Shown here piece after piece: positions 21,991 to 33,623 of a stretch of DNA of 64,000 nt. Positions within the stretch are counted from its first letter, which is position 1. Each line of letters begins with the position of its first letter. The translations under genes and the position numbers were made by a program. The DNA is from Mantamonas sphyraenae. Its lineage: Eukaryota > CRuMs > Mantamonadidae. The notes under the pieces are model-generated. The model did not search any database. It was given only the letters and a program-made list of their open reading frames with translations, and was not told the origin of the DNA. Location: positions 124,001 through 188,000 of the forward strand of contig JAPMXV010000067.1 in NCBI GenBank assembly GCA_026936335.1, written 5' to 3'.

Positions 21991-24900
21991 TCACAATCCC
22001 GTCTCCACCTTCCACATCTTCACCAGGCGATCATTGCCTCCAGTCACCATCAGTCCGTGTGCACTGTTGACACAAACACAGTTGGCACTGCCCGAGTGGG
22101 CTGTAAAACGCTCGACGAGAGAGCAGTCTTGGGCTTTCCACCGCGCCACGCTCCCATCCTTGCCTGTGCTCACCACATCCTCTGCGTTGTACGAACACAG
22201 TCCCGTCACCCAGTTGCTGTGTGCTCGCTCGATCACATCCACACTGCCTGCCTCCGTTCCCATCGTCCACCGCTTGATCGTCTTGTCTCGCGACCCGCTG
22301 AACAAGTACGCATCCCCATGCACACACAGCGCATTCACTCCATCGTAGTGCAGAGCACTCAGCGTCGCCTGGTACTCCAGCGACTCACGTTCGTACATGT
22401 TCACCGTGTGATCCCGCGAACCGCTAAACAGCCGCTCCTTCGACCCTGCCAGTGCAAACACAGAGCCCTTGTGGCCATGCAGCCCCGTCAGGATGCGAAT
22501 CGATCGGAATGTCTTCAGGTCCCACACCTTGATTGTCGAGTTGTCCAGTCCTGCGGCAAGCCGATCGCCCATCACCATGACACTGTGCACCTCCGACCCG
22601 GCTGCCAGCGACTTGATGCACAGGCCACTGTCCACATCCCACACCTTGACGCTCTTGTCCTGCGAGCCACTCAACAGCAGCGACCGTCCTGTGTGCATCG
22701 TCACGTCCCGCACAAACCCGTGGTGCCCACTGAGGTCAACCACCGCTCCGCCCGTTTCCACATCCCACACCTTGACCGTTGTGTCCTGTGATGCGCTAAA
22801 TACATGTTCTTCGTGGCTGTACACTGCGTACACAAAGCCGTGGTGGCCCGACAACGTTATCACCGGCTCCACCTGCAGTTGGTCCTCCCCATCGTTCTCC
22901 GTCGACCCATCCTCCCCTTTGTTATGGCCACCGGCCCCCTCGTCATCTTCACCTGCACTCTTGCCACCTCCGCCACCACTGCTGCTGGCGCTGCTGCTGC
23001 TCATCCCTGCATCTGTGACACGCGTGCTCAGCTGCAGCCTCGAAAACACATCCATGGTCGAACTGCTACGTCGCCGTTCCTCGCTTGCAGCTCCCGTTAC
23101 ACTGTTGCTGTTGCTGCCATGTCCCTGCGAAGCAGCAGTCACCAAACCGCCGCTCAGGCGACGCCCACTTGTGTACGGAGAGCGAGTCGATTCACGTGGC
23201 AAGCTAATGGTTGGACTGGGCGTGCGGCTGTGATTGCGTCCACTCGGGGCGGGCGGGGGCGTCTGTTGCTGCTCTTTGGTTGCTTTGGTCCCTACACCAG
23301 CCACCAGGCCATCGCCTTGGTCGTTCATCACACCGTACAGGGAACGTCTCGTGAGGTGCGGGCTTGGACTGCTGGTGCGTTCATCGCCATTCAACACGGT
23401 ACCCGTTGCATGGGCGCTGATGACACCTCCGCTGTTGCTGCGTTGCGCTTGCAGTTGCGGCAGAAGAAGGCGTCCCTCCTCGCTTCGGCTCTCCAGCGCA
23501 AGCGTCAACTTGTGGATCTGTGTCTCGTACGAGCTCACTTGCCGCAGAGCCTCCGCATAGCGTTGCTCCTGTGCCCGCACACGCGACTGCAGCTCCTCTG
23601 CAAGTTGCGTGTAGTACCGCTCGCGTTCGCTCAACACGCCGATTTGCTCCTCACGCATCACCAGTGTTAATCGCAGGCGCTCCACCTCCTCGTCATCGTG
23701 CGTTTCACGCAACTCTGTCCCGTCGCTGCTGTTGGATGCGTCGGATGCATTGTTCCCTGCACTGCGTTCCTTCTGTTCCAGTTTCTCCAGCTGGTCAAAG
23801 AGAAACAACACCTCCACCTCGTGCTGTCGTCTTGCCTCTGTCAGTTGTCTCTGGTGATCCATCTTCATCACCTCAACACTCTTTTCCAGTCGCTTGGCCT
23901 CCTCCAAGCGCAACTTTTGTTCCTCGATGCGCCTTCGGTACGTGCTTTCCTTCTCTCTCGTGTCGATGATGGTTATGAGTGCGTGTCGCAACATCGCACG
24001 TGCCTGTTGCTCGTCCAGCCCTGCAACCTTGCCCTCGTCCGCAACCGCGTCGGTGGCTTCAATCAGCTCGTTTGACGCTTGCTCGATGGCGTCGCTCACG
24101 TACTCCATGTTCTCCCCCAGTGTTTCCATCTCTTCGTTCAGCGTCTCCAACTGCATGCAAACTTCCGCGTACTCTGGTCCATCCGTCAGCTTCTGCATGT
24201 TCAACTCCACACGAATCTCTTCCTTCTCCGCACGCTCTTTCCGCAGTGCCTCCATTGCAACCGCCATCTTTTCTCGCTTGCCGAGCTGCACTTCCAGTCG
24301 CTCTGCTGCTGCGCGTTTGCGAAGGTGTACACGCACCTGCGTGTCCAGCCACGACCGTACAAACTTGCTGTCCTTCAGCCTACCTCCGCCGTTGCCACTT
24401 TTCCCGCTTCCTCCACCGCTGCTCCCTTTGCGTCGCTCCCGCTTCGGTAGCAGTGATCCATCCTCCTCCGCCGCGCTTGCCGTGCTCCCACGACGCGATC
24501 CGCTGCTGCTCCCCACACCCGTGCGTCTCGATGCGCTGCGAGGCCGTAGCTTTGGACTGCCTCCCATGCTGCCTCTCCTCCGAGGTGTGGAGTACGGCGA
24601 CGACCCTGGCGAACCACCCAATCCCGTGCCGCTCCCTCCGCCGCTTGTGACACCTCCGCCTCCCCCTGCGCCTCCGCTCCCGCTCACAATCTTGAGCTTC
24701 TGCCTCAAGCTCACAATCTCCTCCATACGCCTCTTCAGCATCTGTTCCTGCTTCTGCTTGTGTGCCTTCAGCTTGCTGATCACCCTCTCGCTGCGTCGTT
24801 GTGCAGTACGCAAACTCGCCATCTCCTTGTCTGCGTTTCGCCGCAGTTTTGCGTACTGCTTTGCTTCGCGGCTCGCTTTCTTGGCCAGATCGGCCTTCCG

Positions 24901-27721
24901 CCGCTTCAACATGCCAATCTCCTCTTCCAGCTTTGCCGTGCGCCCTTCGGCCTCCTTGCGCATCAGCATCAGTCGCTGGTGGCTCTCCTGCTGCTTTGTC
25001 AACATCTTGAGCTTGCGTTTCAGAGCACCCAGTTGCACTTCATACCTGCTCCGAATGCGTTCCCGTTCCAGCTCCGTGACCTCCTTCTGGGACATCATGA
25101 GCTGCTGCAGTCGCTCTCGCTCCTCTTCTATCTTCTTCAACTCCTCCTTCAGTCGCATCATCTTGTCTTCGTAGCGTACGCGCAACGCTTCGAATTGGTC
25201 GTTCGACCGTTGCATCTCCACCAACAAGCCCTGCTTCGACTCGAGGTTTGCGTCCAGTTGCACCATGATCTGGTCTGCGCTGTCGTTGTCAAACGCATCG
25301 CTTGCTTCTTCGTCCATGTCGTCCTCCTCGTCGCTGGTCAGCACATCCTCCGTTTCTGTTTCCGTCTCCGCCTCGCTGCTCGAATCCAGCACACTTCTCA
25401 CTTCGTCGTCATATGTCATCGATGTGCTACTTCCAGTCACCACCTCGTCGTCCGCACTCGACGAAGAGTCGCTGCTCGTGCTTCGTTGCAGCGTTTTGTT
25501 CTTGCCCTTGGTCTTGGACTTGCCTCGCGACGATTTGCCCGTGTCGCGCATGCTCTGACCGCCTGAACTTTCGCCTGTGGATGTGCTTTCCACAACGCCA
25601 TCGTTCCAGGCTGTGCGACGGCGTTGTGTCTCGTTGTCGTCTCCTTCCCTTGTTTGGCTGTTGCTGCTGCTCGGACTGGGGGTGTAGTACGCGGCTGTGG
25701 CATGTCGCCCGCGTTGCAACATCTCCACACGCTCCATGGCCGCTTGACAGCGCTCATGCAGCAGGGTGATGGTGGCAATGTGTCTCTGGATCACCGGGTA
25801 GCGTGTGTCATGTTCCAGTAACCTGGCAGCCACTGTTTTGTCCTCGCCTACACCTGCATTGACTCCAGGCAGCATCGAAAGCGCTTCCAGCTCGTCGCGT
25901 CGGTCCTCCAGAGTCAGCTCGAGGAAATCGCTGCGTGCTTGTAGGTTCATGATCATGTTGCGCTGCTGGCCAATGGTGGCGCGGTGCTTGGACACCTCGG
26001 CCATCAAGAGCGTGTTTTCGTAGTTGCTGCGTTCCAATTCCCCTTGCAGCTTGGCCAGCTCCTCTCTATGTACACTCTCCAGGGCTGGCAACCCCTCTGC
26101 GGCCAGGGCCGCGGCCTTTGACGACGACGCCGCTCGCTCCTGGCCCATGGCAGCCACAACATCGTCTTCAGACACCTCTTCGCCACGCGCACGTGCTAGC
26201 TCCATGGTCAGTTGCACCACCTGCTGCCTGAGCTGACGCATCTCCAGCGCAACGGGGTCGATGTTCACCAGGGGCTTATTCTTGATGTTGCGTGCACGGT
26301 CTGCGTACTTGAGTGTGTTCAGCGTCTCCTCAAAGTTTGTGTCTGCGGGAGAGACACAGGCAATGATGAGTGTGCTGGAGTTGCCTCCCAGAGACTCTTG
26401 CAGCAACCGCGTCAGCTTGCTGTCGCGGTAGGGCACGTGTTTGGGCCTGTTGACCAGCTGTGTGTTGCCCAGCGCAGAGATGACGTTGCCCAAAGCCAAC
26501 AGACCGCTGTTGATGGCAATCCCCTCCTTCATGCGCTGGCCCTCAGACCCGGTCTTTTTCACCCGTTCCGACCCAGCAAGGTCCACAAAGTTGAAGTGAG
26601 AGGTCATGCGTTGCAGGGCAGCCTCGGTTTCACTCTCTCCCCTTGGTGTCTGTTCAATGACCACCGTAAAGATGGCGTGCGATCGCGACGACGTGGGATT
26701 CATCAGCGTCTCGGCCGTGGCACGGTACAACGATCCGTTCACCAGCGCCGCCACAAGGTCCTCCTTGCCTCGCACGGGCACATACGTCAGATTGGGGATG
26801 AACACGCGTCCTTGCGTGTCCTCACGGATCTGCAGCGATCGACCACTGCTGCTGCCGCTTCCTTCGCTGTTGCTATTGCTGCTGCTGCTGCTGCTGCTGC
26901 TTCCTCCGCCTGCCTGCCCACGCCCTCGAGTGACGTTCACCAGCATGTCCCTCAGCTCTTCGTTGTACAATTCCACAAAGGAAGCTTTGAGCACAAAGTC
27001 TGTGTCTGGGCGAGCCTCCATCTCAGCAAAGAGCTGTTCGATGATGCGCGGGATGATCCCTTTGCCCTCTGCGCCCGTCACCATGGACTCTGAGCTGCTG
27101 CCCATGGTGTATGTTTTGCCTGAACCCGTCTGTCCGTACGCCAGAATGGTTGCATTGTATCCCTCAAACACACTGCGTGAAGGGCGTCGGTGTATGCGTC
27201 AGCAGAAGGTCAGCCGCCCAAACGCTCACCTCCTCCAGCGTCAACCGGCACCCGGGGGGATGACACAGGCACGTGTGAAAGCCAGAGAGACATCCCAAGG
27301 GATCATTGTGCAACTTACGTATCGACAAGCGGGGTCACGGCAGTTTCGTACACCTGCTGTTGCGTGGAAGCGGTGTCAAACACATAGTCGTAGGTGAAGG
27401 CGCGGCGGTTGTTGCCCAGAATGACCTGGGGCTCGCCCTGTACATGAGTCAGGCACTCCTTGCTCTGCTCCAACTGTGCGACCATGCGTGTGGAGTGTAT
27501 GTGTGCCATTGCATGTGCCCAGCGAGCATGGAAGTCCGCCACAATGCGTCAGTTGTGACCAGGAGATTCTGGCGACGGCCGCACCTCCTCCTGCACCGTC
27601 CCCAAACACCAACACACTCTCTCTCACACACCCACACACGTACCCTCTCCTTTGTGTTGAGTGGTCGCACCCGTAGGGCCACCCTCACAGGAAGGGTGTC
27701 ATCCGTGGATGGGGCCGACAT
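21991..27721 (-). CDS. KIF21-like kinesin (kinesin-4 family) with coiled coil and C-terminal WD40 propeller
   Basis: Model: complement(join(21991..27172,27319..27473,27644..27721)), 1804 aa, all phases consistent. A plus-end microtubule motor or growth regulator by family. Exon 1 gives VRVALRVRPLNTKER; exon 2 gives GEPQVILGNNRRAFTYDYVF; exon 3 starts just before the P-loop GQTGSGKT (residues 91-98). Switch I is NPTSSRSHAIF and switch II is VDLAGSERVKKTGSEG. Long coiled coils run from about residue 380 to 1300, broken by Ser/acidic linkers and a Gly/Ser-rich basic region. WD40 repeats occupy about residues 1510-1804 (VKVWDVETGG, VKVWDVDSG, IKVWDLKTF), seven in number by my count. All motor motifs look intact. 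The last five or so WD40 repeats are the parent sequence of the fragments in the array. Confidence 0.9.
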
Positions 27722-27909
27722 TGCACGCCCCGGCGCGTTCAGATGCTCAGTTCGCTGCCCCTGTCCTCCGACCCGGCAATCCAACGCAATGTGGCGCCTC
27801 CCATGTCCTACCTGGCATCATTGCCATGCCCCATTCCACTGTGCCCACGAATCCATTCATGGTGGAGGGAAGGGCAGGGTGCGCGCGAGGAGGCAGCGAA
27901 ATCGGACGA
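27722..27909. promoter_or_regulatory. Intergenic region between kinesin and MLO-like genes
   Basis: About 190 bp separating two divergent start codons, hence presumably a shared promoter region. No TATA box or recognisable element seen. Some of it may be 5' UTR, as in-frame ATGs occur at 27833 and 27868 upstream of the chosen MLO-like start. Confidence 0.4.
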
Positions 27910-30900
27910 ATGAGCGGCTGTGGTGCACATCGAATGCCATGGACGGCGTTGGTGGTCTGGATCGCCGTGTTGGCATGCAGCGTGGCTCCGATGTTGGTAA
28001 TGGCTGCTGAGGAGAGCCACCACGGGGACAAGAAGGCAGCGGATAGCGAGCTGGACGACAACTCGGTGCTCCATCGTACCACCGTCCTGGTTGTCCTCAC
28101 TGCACTCGTGGCCATCACCATGTTCTTTGACGCCATGAAGGACAAGATCAACGAGGTACCCAGCTTGTGCCTTTGCCCTTTTGTTCTCCTTCCTCCTCCC
28201 CCTTTCTCGACCCCCGTCTGGTCCGGGTGCTGACTCCGAATCGCGTTTGTTCCCCCTTCCCTCGACACCGCCCGCAGCTTGCCCATGGCGTGTTTGAAGT
28301 TGTTGTAGACTCGTTGTGGGAAGGTATGTGTGCATGCAAAGGCACCTGCACTGCCTCGAGACCTACCGAGGCGTGGCCTGGTCCGTGGGCGGTGTTGGCT
28401 GACACTTGCGGTTTGCCCCGGTCACGCATCACACGCAGAAATGACTGTGCTTGGCTTTGTGGGTCTCGTCTCCTTCCTGCTGGTGCGCACCGAAGTGCTG
28501 ACCAGCTTCTCTGAGCAACAGTTTGGTGACGTGAGTGTTCTCCCGCCTGCGTCTGCCAAGGCGTGGGCATTTTGTTCGTTGTTCGTTTCCACCGCTCAAC
28601 CTTCTGACACGCCTCGTTTACAACGCCCACAGGCGGAATATCTGCCAGAGATGCTCGAGACCATGCACATGCTCTTGTTTCTCGTCATGGTCATCTTTAT
28701 CAGCCAGGTGAGTGTTGTTTGTGGCTCTGCGCGTGTGCAATCCGAGGGTGTCTCGTGGTTCCCGGTCGCTGCTCACACATCTCGGCTCTCCATTTCAGGC
28801 CCTCTTCCTCGTCCGCGTCGGCCAGCTTGTCGAGAAGCGCTGGAAGCGCTATGAGCGACGCTCTGCAGAGATTTGTACGTTTGTTGTGCGTCCATGTGCT
28901 GTCTGCAGTGTCTCTATGCCCATGAGCCACGTGGTTTTCTGGGTGCCACCCAGACGATTGCCGCGCGTGAATCGTCGCTGTGTTGCTGACGCGGGTGCCC
29001 CTACCACCTCCCTCCCGTCCTCCACACCCAAACGCACACACTCTCTCTCTCTCCACACACACACCCACACACAGACGAGGTGCGTGCCGAGTATGAGGAT
29101 GCGCTGGAGTACACCACCGAGTGGCCGCTGGTGGGGCGATTCTTCACCCGCTTGATCTCCGACCTCTCCGACCTCGAGCGTGAGCTGGAGTACAATGTGC
29201 TGCGCCAGCGCTTTGTCAAGGACAAGGACCCGCGCGTCACCGACCGATTCAACTTTTCGTATGTTGCGCGCCTGCGTTGGGGGGGAGGGGTTGGGGTGAA
29301 GGCACTCACACACACACACTCACACTCACTCTCTCTCTCTCTCACACACACACACACGGCACAGATTGTACCTGTCCACCATTCTGGGTCACCAGTTGGG
29401 CCGCATTGTGGACACGGACAACACAACGTACATTGCGGTGGAGTTGCTGTTTGTGTGCATCTACTTTGCCACGGATCTGCCGCAGGACGTGCAGCTGTGG
29501 CTGCTCATTTTGTTTGCGTACATGCTGGTGATTGTGTTTGAGATGCTGCACCACAAGAACAGGCGCATCCTGACCGAACTCAAACCCTCCACGGTGAAGA
29601 TCCACACGGACAACTCGAGCATCAACGCAGACGACTCGGCGCCCACAAACACACTCTTTCTGCAACACGAGGTGTCTCTGGACACACCTCCCGTGCACTC
29701 GCGTCCCATCCGTCCGCGCAGCAAGCTGTCGCAGTGGCTACTGGGACCGCCGCCGAACAAACACCTCAGCTTGTTCTGGTTTGACCACAAAGGCCCCGGA
29801 TTCATTTTCGGCGCCGTGCAGACGGTGCTCCTGTTTGTAGCACTCTACATCGCCCTCATGTCCTACCAGTTCATTGGGCTTGCGTTCAGCCAGTACAGCA
29901 CGGGCATGTTTGTGCTGATTGTCCTGCTGTCCCTGGTGCCCTGCGCCTGGCTCGCCATGCGCTACCCGGACATCATGGAACACTACGTGATCAACACAAG
30001 TATCGAGATGCTCAAGAACAAAAAGGTGATCAACAACGTGGTGCGTCACCAGAAGGCTGGCAAGAGTGTGCGCGCTCTGAAGATTCTCCAGCTGCTCAGT
30101 GTCCAGTCGACCATCCACGAACTCGTCGAGGGCAACCTGGCCAACCTGGCCGAGGAGCGTATCAATGCGGAGGAGCAGAAGCGTGATCGCAGCATGAGCT
30201 CTGTGTTTGGCGGCGGCTACCTGCGCAAGAACCTGAAGAACGCGCGTTCGCGACGCAACACGGTGTGGTCGCAGAGCAGCGGAGGCAACGGGTCGTCCGA
30301 TGGAGGCGAGAGTGCAGGCGGCAGTGCACGCAGTTCTCCCAATCCACAGCGCGCTCAGGGAGCTGACCAAGTGGATTTGGAAAAAGCCATGCTGCTGGAT
30401 GGCCAGGGGAATGGCGACAACGGGAGCGGCAGCGGGGCTGCAGCTGGAGGCTACGGTGCCTTGGACGAGGAGGGCGGAGACGGGGCACAGGATGCGTCGC
30501 CGATGAACAGCGGACGCATGAGCAAGCGCAAGGTGATGAAAAAGTTTCATGTGCCCGCAGAGAGGGTGGTGGAGTACGCAGACATGTTCAAGGTGTTTGA
30601 CCAGGACGGCTCGGGTTCAATCACCAGCGAGGAGTTGCACTCGATCACACTGATCATGGGCACGGAGATGGACCGTGACGTGATCGACCGTCTCGTGGAA
30701 ACGTTTGACCACGACGGCTCGGGTGAAATCGAGTTTGAAGAGTTTTGCCAACTCATGTGGGTGCTGCACCAGAAGATGCACGTGCTACACAGCGAAGACC
30801 AGATCAAGAGCATGTTCCACATGTTTGACAAGGACGGCAACGGCGTCATCAGCATCGACGAGTTCCGCAACGCCCTCCAATACCTGGGTGCCAAGCTCGA

Positions 30901-31006
30901 GGTCGACGAACTCGAGGATCTCATCAAAGAGGTGGATGAGAACGGCGACGGCGAAGTCGATGTCGAGGAGTTTGCCGAGCTCATCCACAAGCACGCCGAA
31001 TTTTGA
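27910..31006 (+). CDS. MLO-like seven-helix membrane protein with four C-terminal EF-hands
   Basis: Model: join(27910..28155,28278..28323,28439..28530,28633..28707,28799..28874,29075..29258,29365..31006), 786 aa; all six junctions keep phase. Signal/first helix WTALVVWIAVLACSVAPMLV; then helices VLVVLTALVAITMFF, VLGFVGLVSFLLV, MLETMHMLLFLVMVIFISQALFLVR, VELLFVCIYFATDL ... LLILFAYMLVIVFEML, and two in exon 7. Order and loops (MHM...F, RWKRYE, VLRQRF) resemble plant MLO proteins, which are calmodulin-binding membrane proteins and calcium channels. The tail has four canonical EF-hand loops (DQDGSGSITSEE, DHDGSGEIEFEE, DKDGNGVISIDE, DENGDGEVDVEE), like a built-in calmodulin. Upstream in-frame ATGs exist; 27910 gives the cleanest signal peptide. 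MLO membership is an inference from pattern. Confidence 0.65.
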
Positions 31007-31156
31007 GCTGGGAGCCATTCCTCCCAAGACACACACACTTCATGAAATTAACCCCTCCCATGTCCTATCGCTGGTGCGTTGTTGTTGTTCCACATCACTC
31101 GTCATCCGTCATCTGCTGTGCTGCGCCATCGCAGCCATCGAAAAGAAAGTAGGAGC

Positions 31157-32125
31157 ATGGAAATCGGCCGAGTTGGCGAGCAGGGTGAGGCTTCATTTGT
31201 GCCATTCGGCTCAGAGGAGGAGGTGCGTGTGTGGTTGGCGGAGGGAGAAGGGCGTAGCAAACAGTTATGTGTGCGAGTAGGCAACGATGTGAAACCTGTG
31301 AGCGTGGCACAGCTTGTGGGAGAGCTGTTCTTTGGCGGGAGCAGCAACGAGATGCTGAGCAAGGGGGTGGCATTAGCGCGAGAGGCGGAACAGCTGAGCA
31401 CGGGAGAAGGGGCACACGTGGAATTTGACTCGGTTTCATTTGTGCAGAAGCTGGAAACGGGCCAAATCAAGCAGGCCAACGAGTTTACCATTGGCGTGTT
31501 TTCGGGCGCCCCCTGCGTGGGAAAGTCGGCTCTGATCAGCCAGTTTGTGAGGAAGCGGGTGGATGAAAGTTACGAGCCTACTTGCGGCGACAATAGCAGC
31601 CGCACTGTGGCGGAGGTGTACAACAAGGCGTTTGTTCTCAACGTGGTTGAGTTTGGCGCGCAGGAGTTTTACAGGGACGAACTGTGGCAATGTTTGGGCG
31701 ATTATTCCTTTGACGGACTCATGTTTGTCTTTTCCGTCGACGACGACAAGTCCCTGGACACGCTGAAGGACTTTGTGCCGCAATTGGCCGAGGTGTTGCA
31801 CCCTCCCAAGGCGCACTCGTCCTCTTCCTCCTCCGGTGGCATCCACACACAGGAAAGTACCTCTTCGGGGTCATCGGTGGGTTCAAACACAGACCTGATG
31901 CTGCCGCCAAGCGTGCTGGTGGCCAACAAGTTTGATTTGGTGAACGACTCTTGGAAGCCGGCCGCCGCACGAAGCCTACAGCGCACCCTCAACATGGAGG
32001 CTCTGCTCAAAACCAATTCCATGGAGCACAAGACTGTGGAAGATGCCTTTAAGATTCTCGTTCAAGCCATCTCGCTGGCCAAAGCGCGCAGCGGATCCAC
32101 CAGCACAGCTTCGTCGTCCAGGTGA
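31157..32125 (+). CDS. Diverged Ras-like small GTPase domain protein
   Basis: Single exon, 322 aa. The first 112 residues have no recognised domain. The G domain starts at about residue 113: G1 is SGAPCVGKSAL (P-loop intact), then KRVDESYEPTCGDNSSRTV in the switch I area. The G3 motif DTAGQE is replaced by EFGAQEF, so the Walker B Asp is missing. G4 is NKFD (VLVANKFDL). A Ser-rich insert lies between G3 and G4. Loss of the G3 Asp suggests weak or altered hydrolysis, as in other pseudo-GTPases, but nucleotide binding could persist. No C-terminal prenylation CAAX box is seen (ends TSTASSSR). The next gene starts 21 bp after the stop. Confidence 0.65.
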   Translation: MEIGRVGEQGEASFVPFGSEEEVRVWLAEGEGRSKQLCVRVGNDVKPVSVAQLVGELFFGGSSNEMLSKGVALAREAEQLSTGEGAHVEFDSVSFVQKLETGQIKQANEFTIGVFSGAPCVGKSALISQFVRKRVDESYEPTCGDNSSRTVAEVYNKAFVLNVVEFGAQEFYRDELWQCLGDYSFDGLMFVFSVDDDKSLDTLKDFVPQLAEVLHPPKAHSSSSSSGGIHTQESTSSGSSVGSNTDLMLPPSVLVANKFDLVNDSWKPAAARSLQRTLNMEALLKTNSMEHKTVEDAFKILVQAISLAKARSGSTSTASSSR

Positions 32126-32146
32126 CGACGGTGATGGAGGGGAGAA

Positions 32147-33052
32147 ATGGCCAAGCGAGAAGGAACTGGATTTGGGTGCTCTTCAATGGAAATGTTCGGG
32201 CATGCCATGCGCCACCAGCCGCAGTGCAAGTTGTGGGTTTTTTCGCAAACGAAAAACATGCTGCGACGGTCGACTTTGGAGGAAGTGCCGATTGCTCCAC
32301 GGAAAAGCTTCTTCTTGGACATTCTGTTGCTAATTGTGCTGTTCTGTTTTGGCATTGTGACGTTCTTTGTGGGGCTTGTCACGGACTCGGCCGTGCCGCA
32401 GTACGTGGGCAAGCCCATTGCGACGGGTAGCATTTTCTTTCTCATCCACATCCTGAAAGATGACCAGAACAGGGAGCACGCACAGTGGCTGCAAGTGGGT
32501 GTGTTCTGCTCGACTATTGGGGACGTTTGTCTCATGCTACCCAACACACCCGCTCGCTTCTTCGCCGGCATGGCCTTCTTCCTGCTTGCTTTGCTGGCCT
32601 ACATTGCCGGCTTTTCGGTGGGCCATGGAATCGCACTGAAAGTCTGGCTGGCGCTGCCGTGGCTTGCGCTTCCGGTGGCGCTCATCTTCACCCTCTTCCT
32701 CCCCGAGCTGCACCACACCTGGGAACTGGTGGTGTTTCTGTTCTACGCCGTCGTGGAAGGTGCATTCATCTGGCGTGCCAACGCTCGCTTTGGTTTCGAG
32801 CCGCAATCGGGTCTGTACTTTACGTGGCGGAACATCGCCCTTAACAGGGCTGGAGCCCTTCTCCACCTTGTGCCAACGCTCGGCGCGCTGGTGCTGGCCT
32901 TTTCCAACGCCATGGCTGCGTACCTGTGGTTGCGTACTTGGCCACAAGGCAGTGTGGAGCACCTGACTGTGATGACCACGTACTGGCTGGGCCAGCTGCT
33001 GGTGGCCAGCAGTGTGCCGATTTCTCGTTTTGACGCAAACACCTTTTTGTGA
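32147..33052 (+). CDS. YhhN/TMEM86-family membrane protein (lysoplasmalogenase-like)
   Basis: Single exon, 301 aa with about eight membrane segments (LDILLLIVLFCFGIVTFF, GSIFFLIHIL, FFAGMAFFLLALLAYIAGF, KVWLALPWLALPVALIFTLF, ELVVFLFYAVVEGAFIW and others). Family motifs present are the KP near the second helix (VGKPIATG) and the GDVCLMLP signature with conserved Asp. TMEM86 enzymes hydrolyse the vinyl-ether bond of lysoplasmalogens in the endoplasmic reticulum; whether this protein does so cannot be told from sequence. The ATG at 32147 lies 21 bp after the GTPase stop; a later ATG at 32189 would allow a slightly longer leader without losing the domain. Confidence 0.75.
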   Translation: MAKREGTGFGCSSMEMFGHAMRHQPQCKLWVFSQTKNMLRRSTLEEVPIAPRKSFFLDILLLIVLFCFGIVTFFVGLVTDSAVPQYVGKPIATGSIFFLIHILKDDQNREHAQWLQVGVFCSTIGDVCLMLPNTPARFFAGMAFFLLALLAYIAGFSVGHGIALKVWLALPWLALPVALIFTLFLPELHHTWELVVFLFYAVVEGAFIWRANARFGFEPQSGLYFTWRNIALNRAGALLHLVPTLGALVLAFSNAMAAYLWLRTWPQGSVEHLTVMTTYWLGQLLVASSVPISRFDANTFL

Positions 33053-33323
33053 GTTTGCCACTGCCATGCGTGTTTCTGCCATCCACATACTGCGCACATG
33101 CAACTCACACACTCTCTTACGCAATTTCACGCATGGAAACACGTTGAAAACACAGCGAAACACGAGAGGATGCCCTGTCGATCTCTGAGCGAACTCCAAT
33201 CCGCTTCTTCCCGTCGTCGCAGGGGACGCATGGGGCTGCGGAAGCGCGTAAAGAGCCTCATGGTGTGCGCACGGGGGGCTGATGAGAGACGGACGGACGG
33301 TTCCCTGTGAAATCCATCAGGGA
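33053..33323. other. Intergenic stretch, left edge of the array
   Basis: About 270 bp with no supported gene. Short CA/CT-rich patches occur. Homology to the array unit begins near 33324 in the middle of a WD40-fragment sequence, so the breakpoint lies here. Confidence 0.5.
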
Positions 33324-33457
33324 GTGTGGCGCGGGAAAGGGCAGAACTGCTCTCTCGTCCATCGGGCAGTGCCAACTTCAACAGTGCACACGGACTGATG
33401 GTGACTGGAGGCAATGATCGCCTGGTGAAGATGTGGAAGGTGGAGACCGGATCGTGA
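33324..33457 (+). pseudogene. Remnant of kinesin WD40 tail at array left edge
   Basis: Last ~110-130 bp of the kinesin coding sequence, ending ...KMWKVETGS followed by TGA at 33455-33457, with an internal deletion (the segment matching CVCV is missing) compared with the other fragments. No upstream gene remains, so it is a truncated remnant. Confidence 0.8.
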
Positions 33458-33623
33458 GGATCGAACACAGTCGCGTGTGAGTGAGTGAGGAGTGAATGAG
33501 TGAATGAGTGAAGGGAATGTGTGTGCGAATGGATCATGTTGTTTCCATTGTGCTTGTGAGCTTGCGTGCTTGTGTCTGTGTGGGCGCCTCTTTGCGGGTG
33601 CGTGTGTAGGCTGACGCACGCTC

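Noticed and set aside
33098-33310. 70-codon frame between YhhN gene and array
   Set aside because: No similarity, weak composition and no splice or start support.
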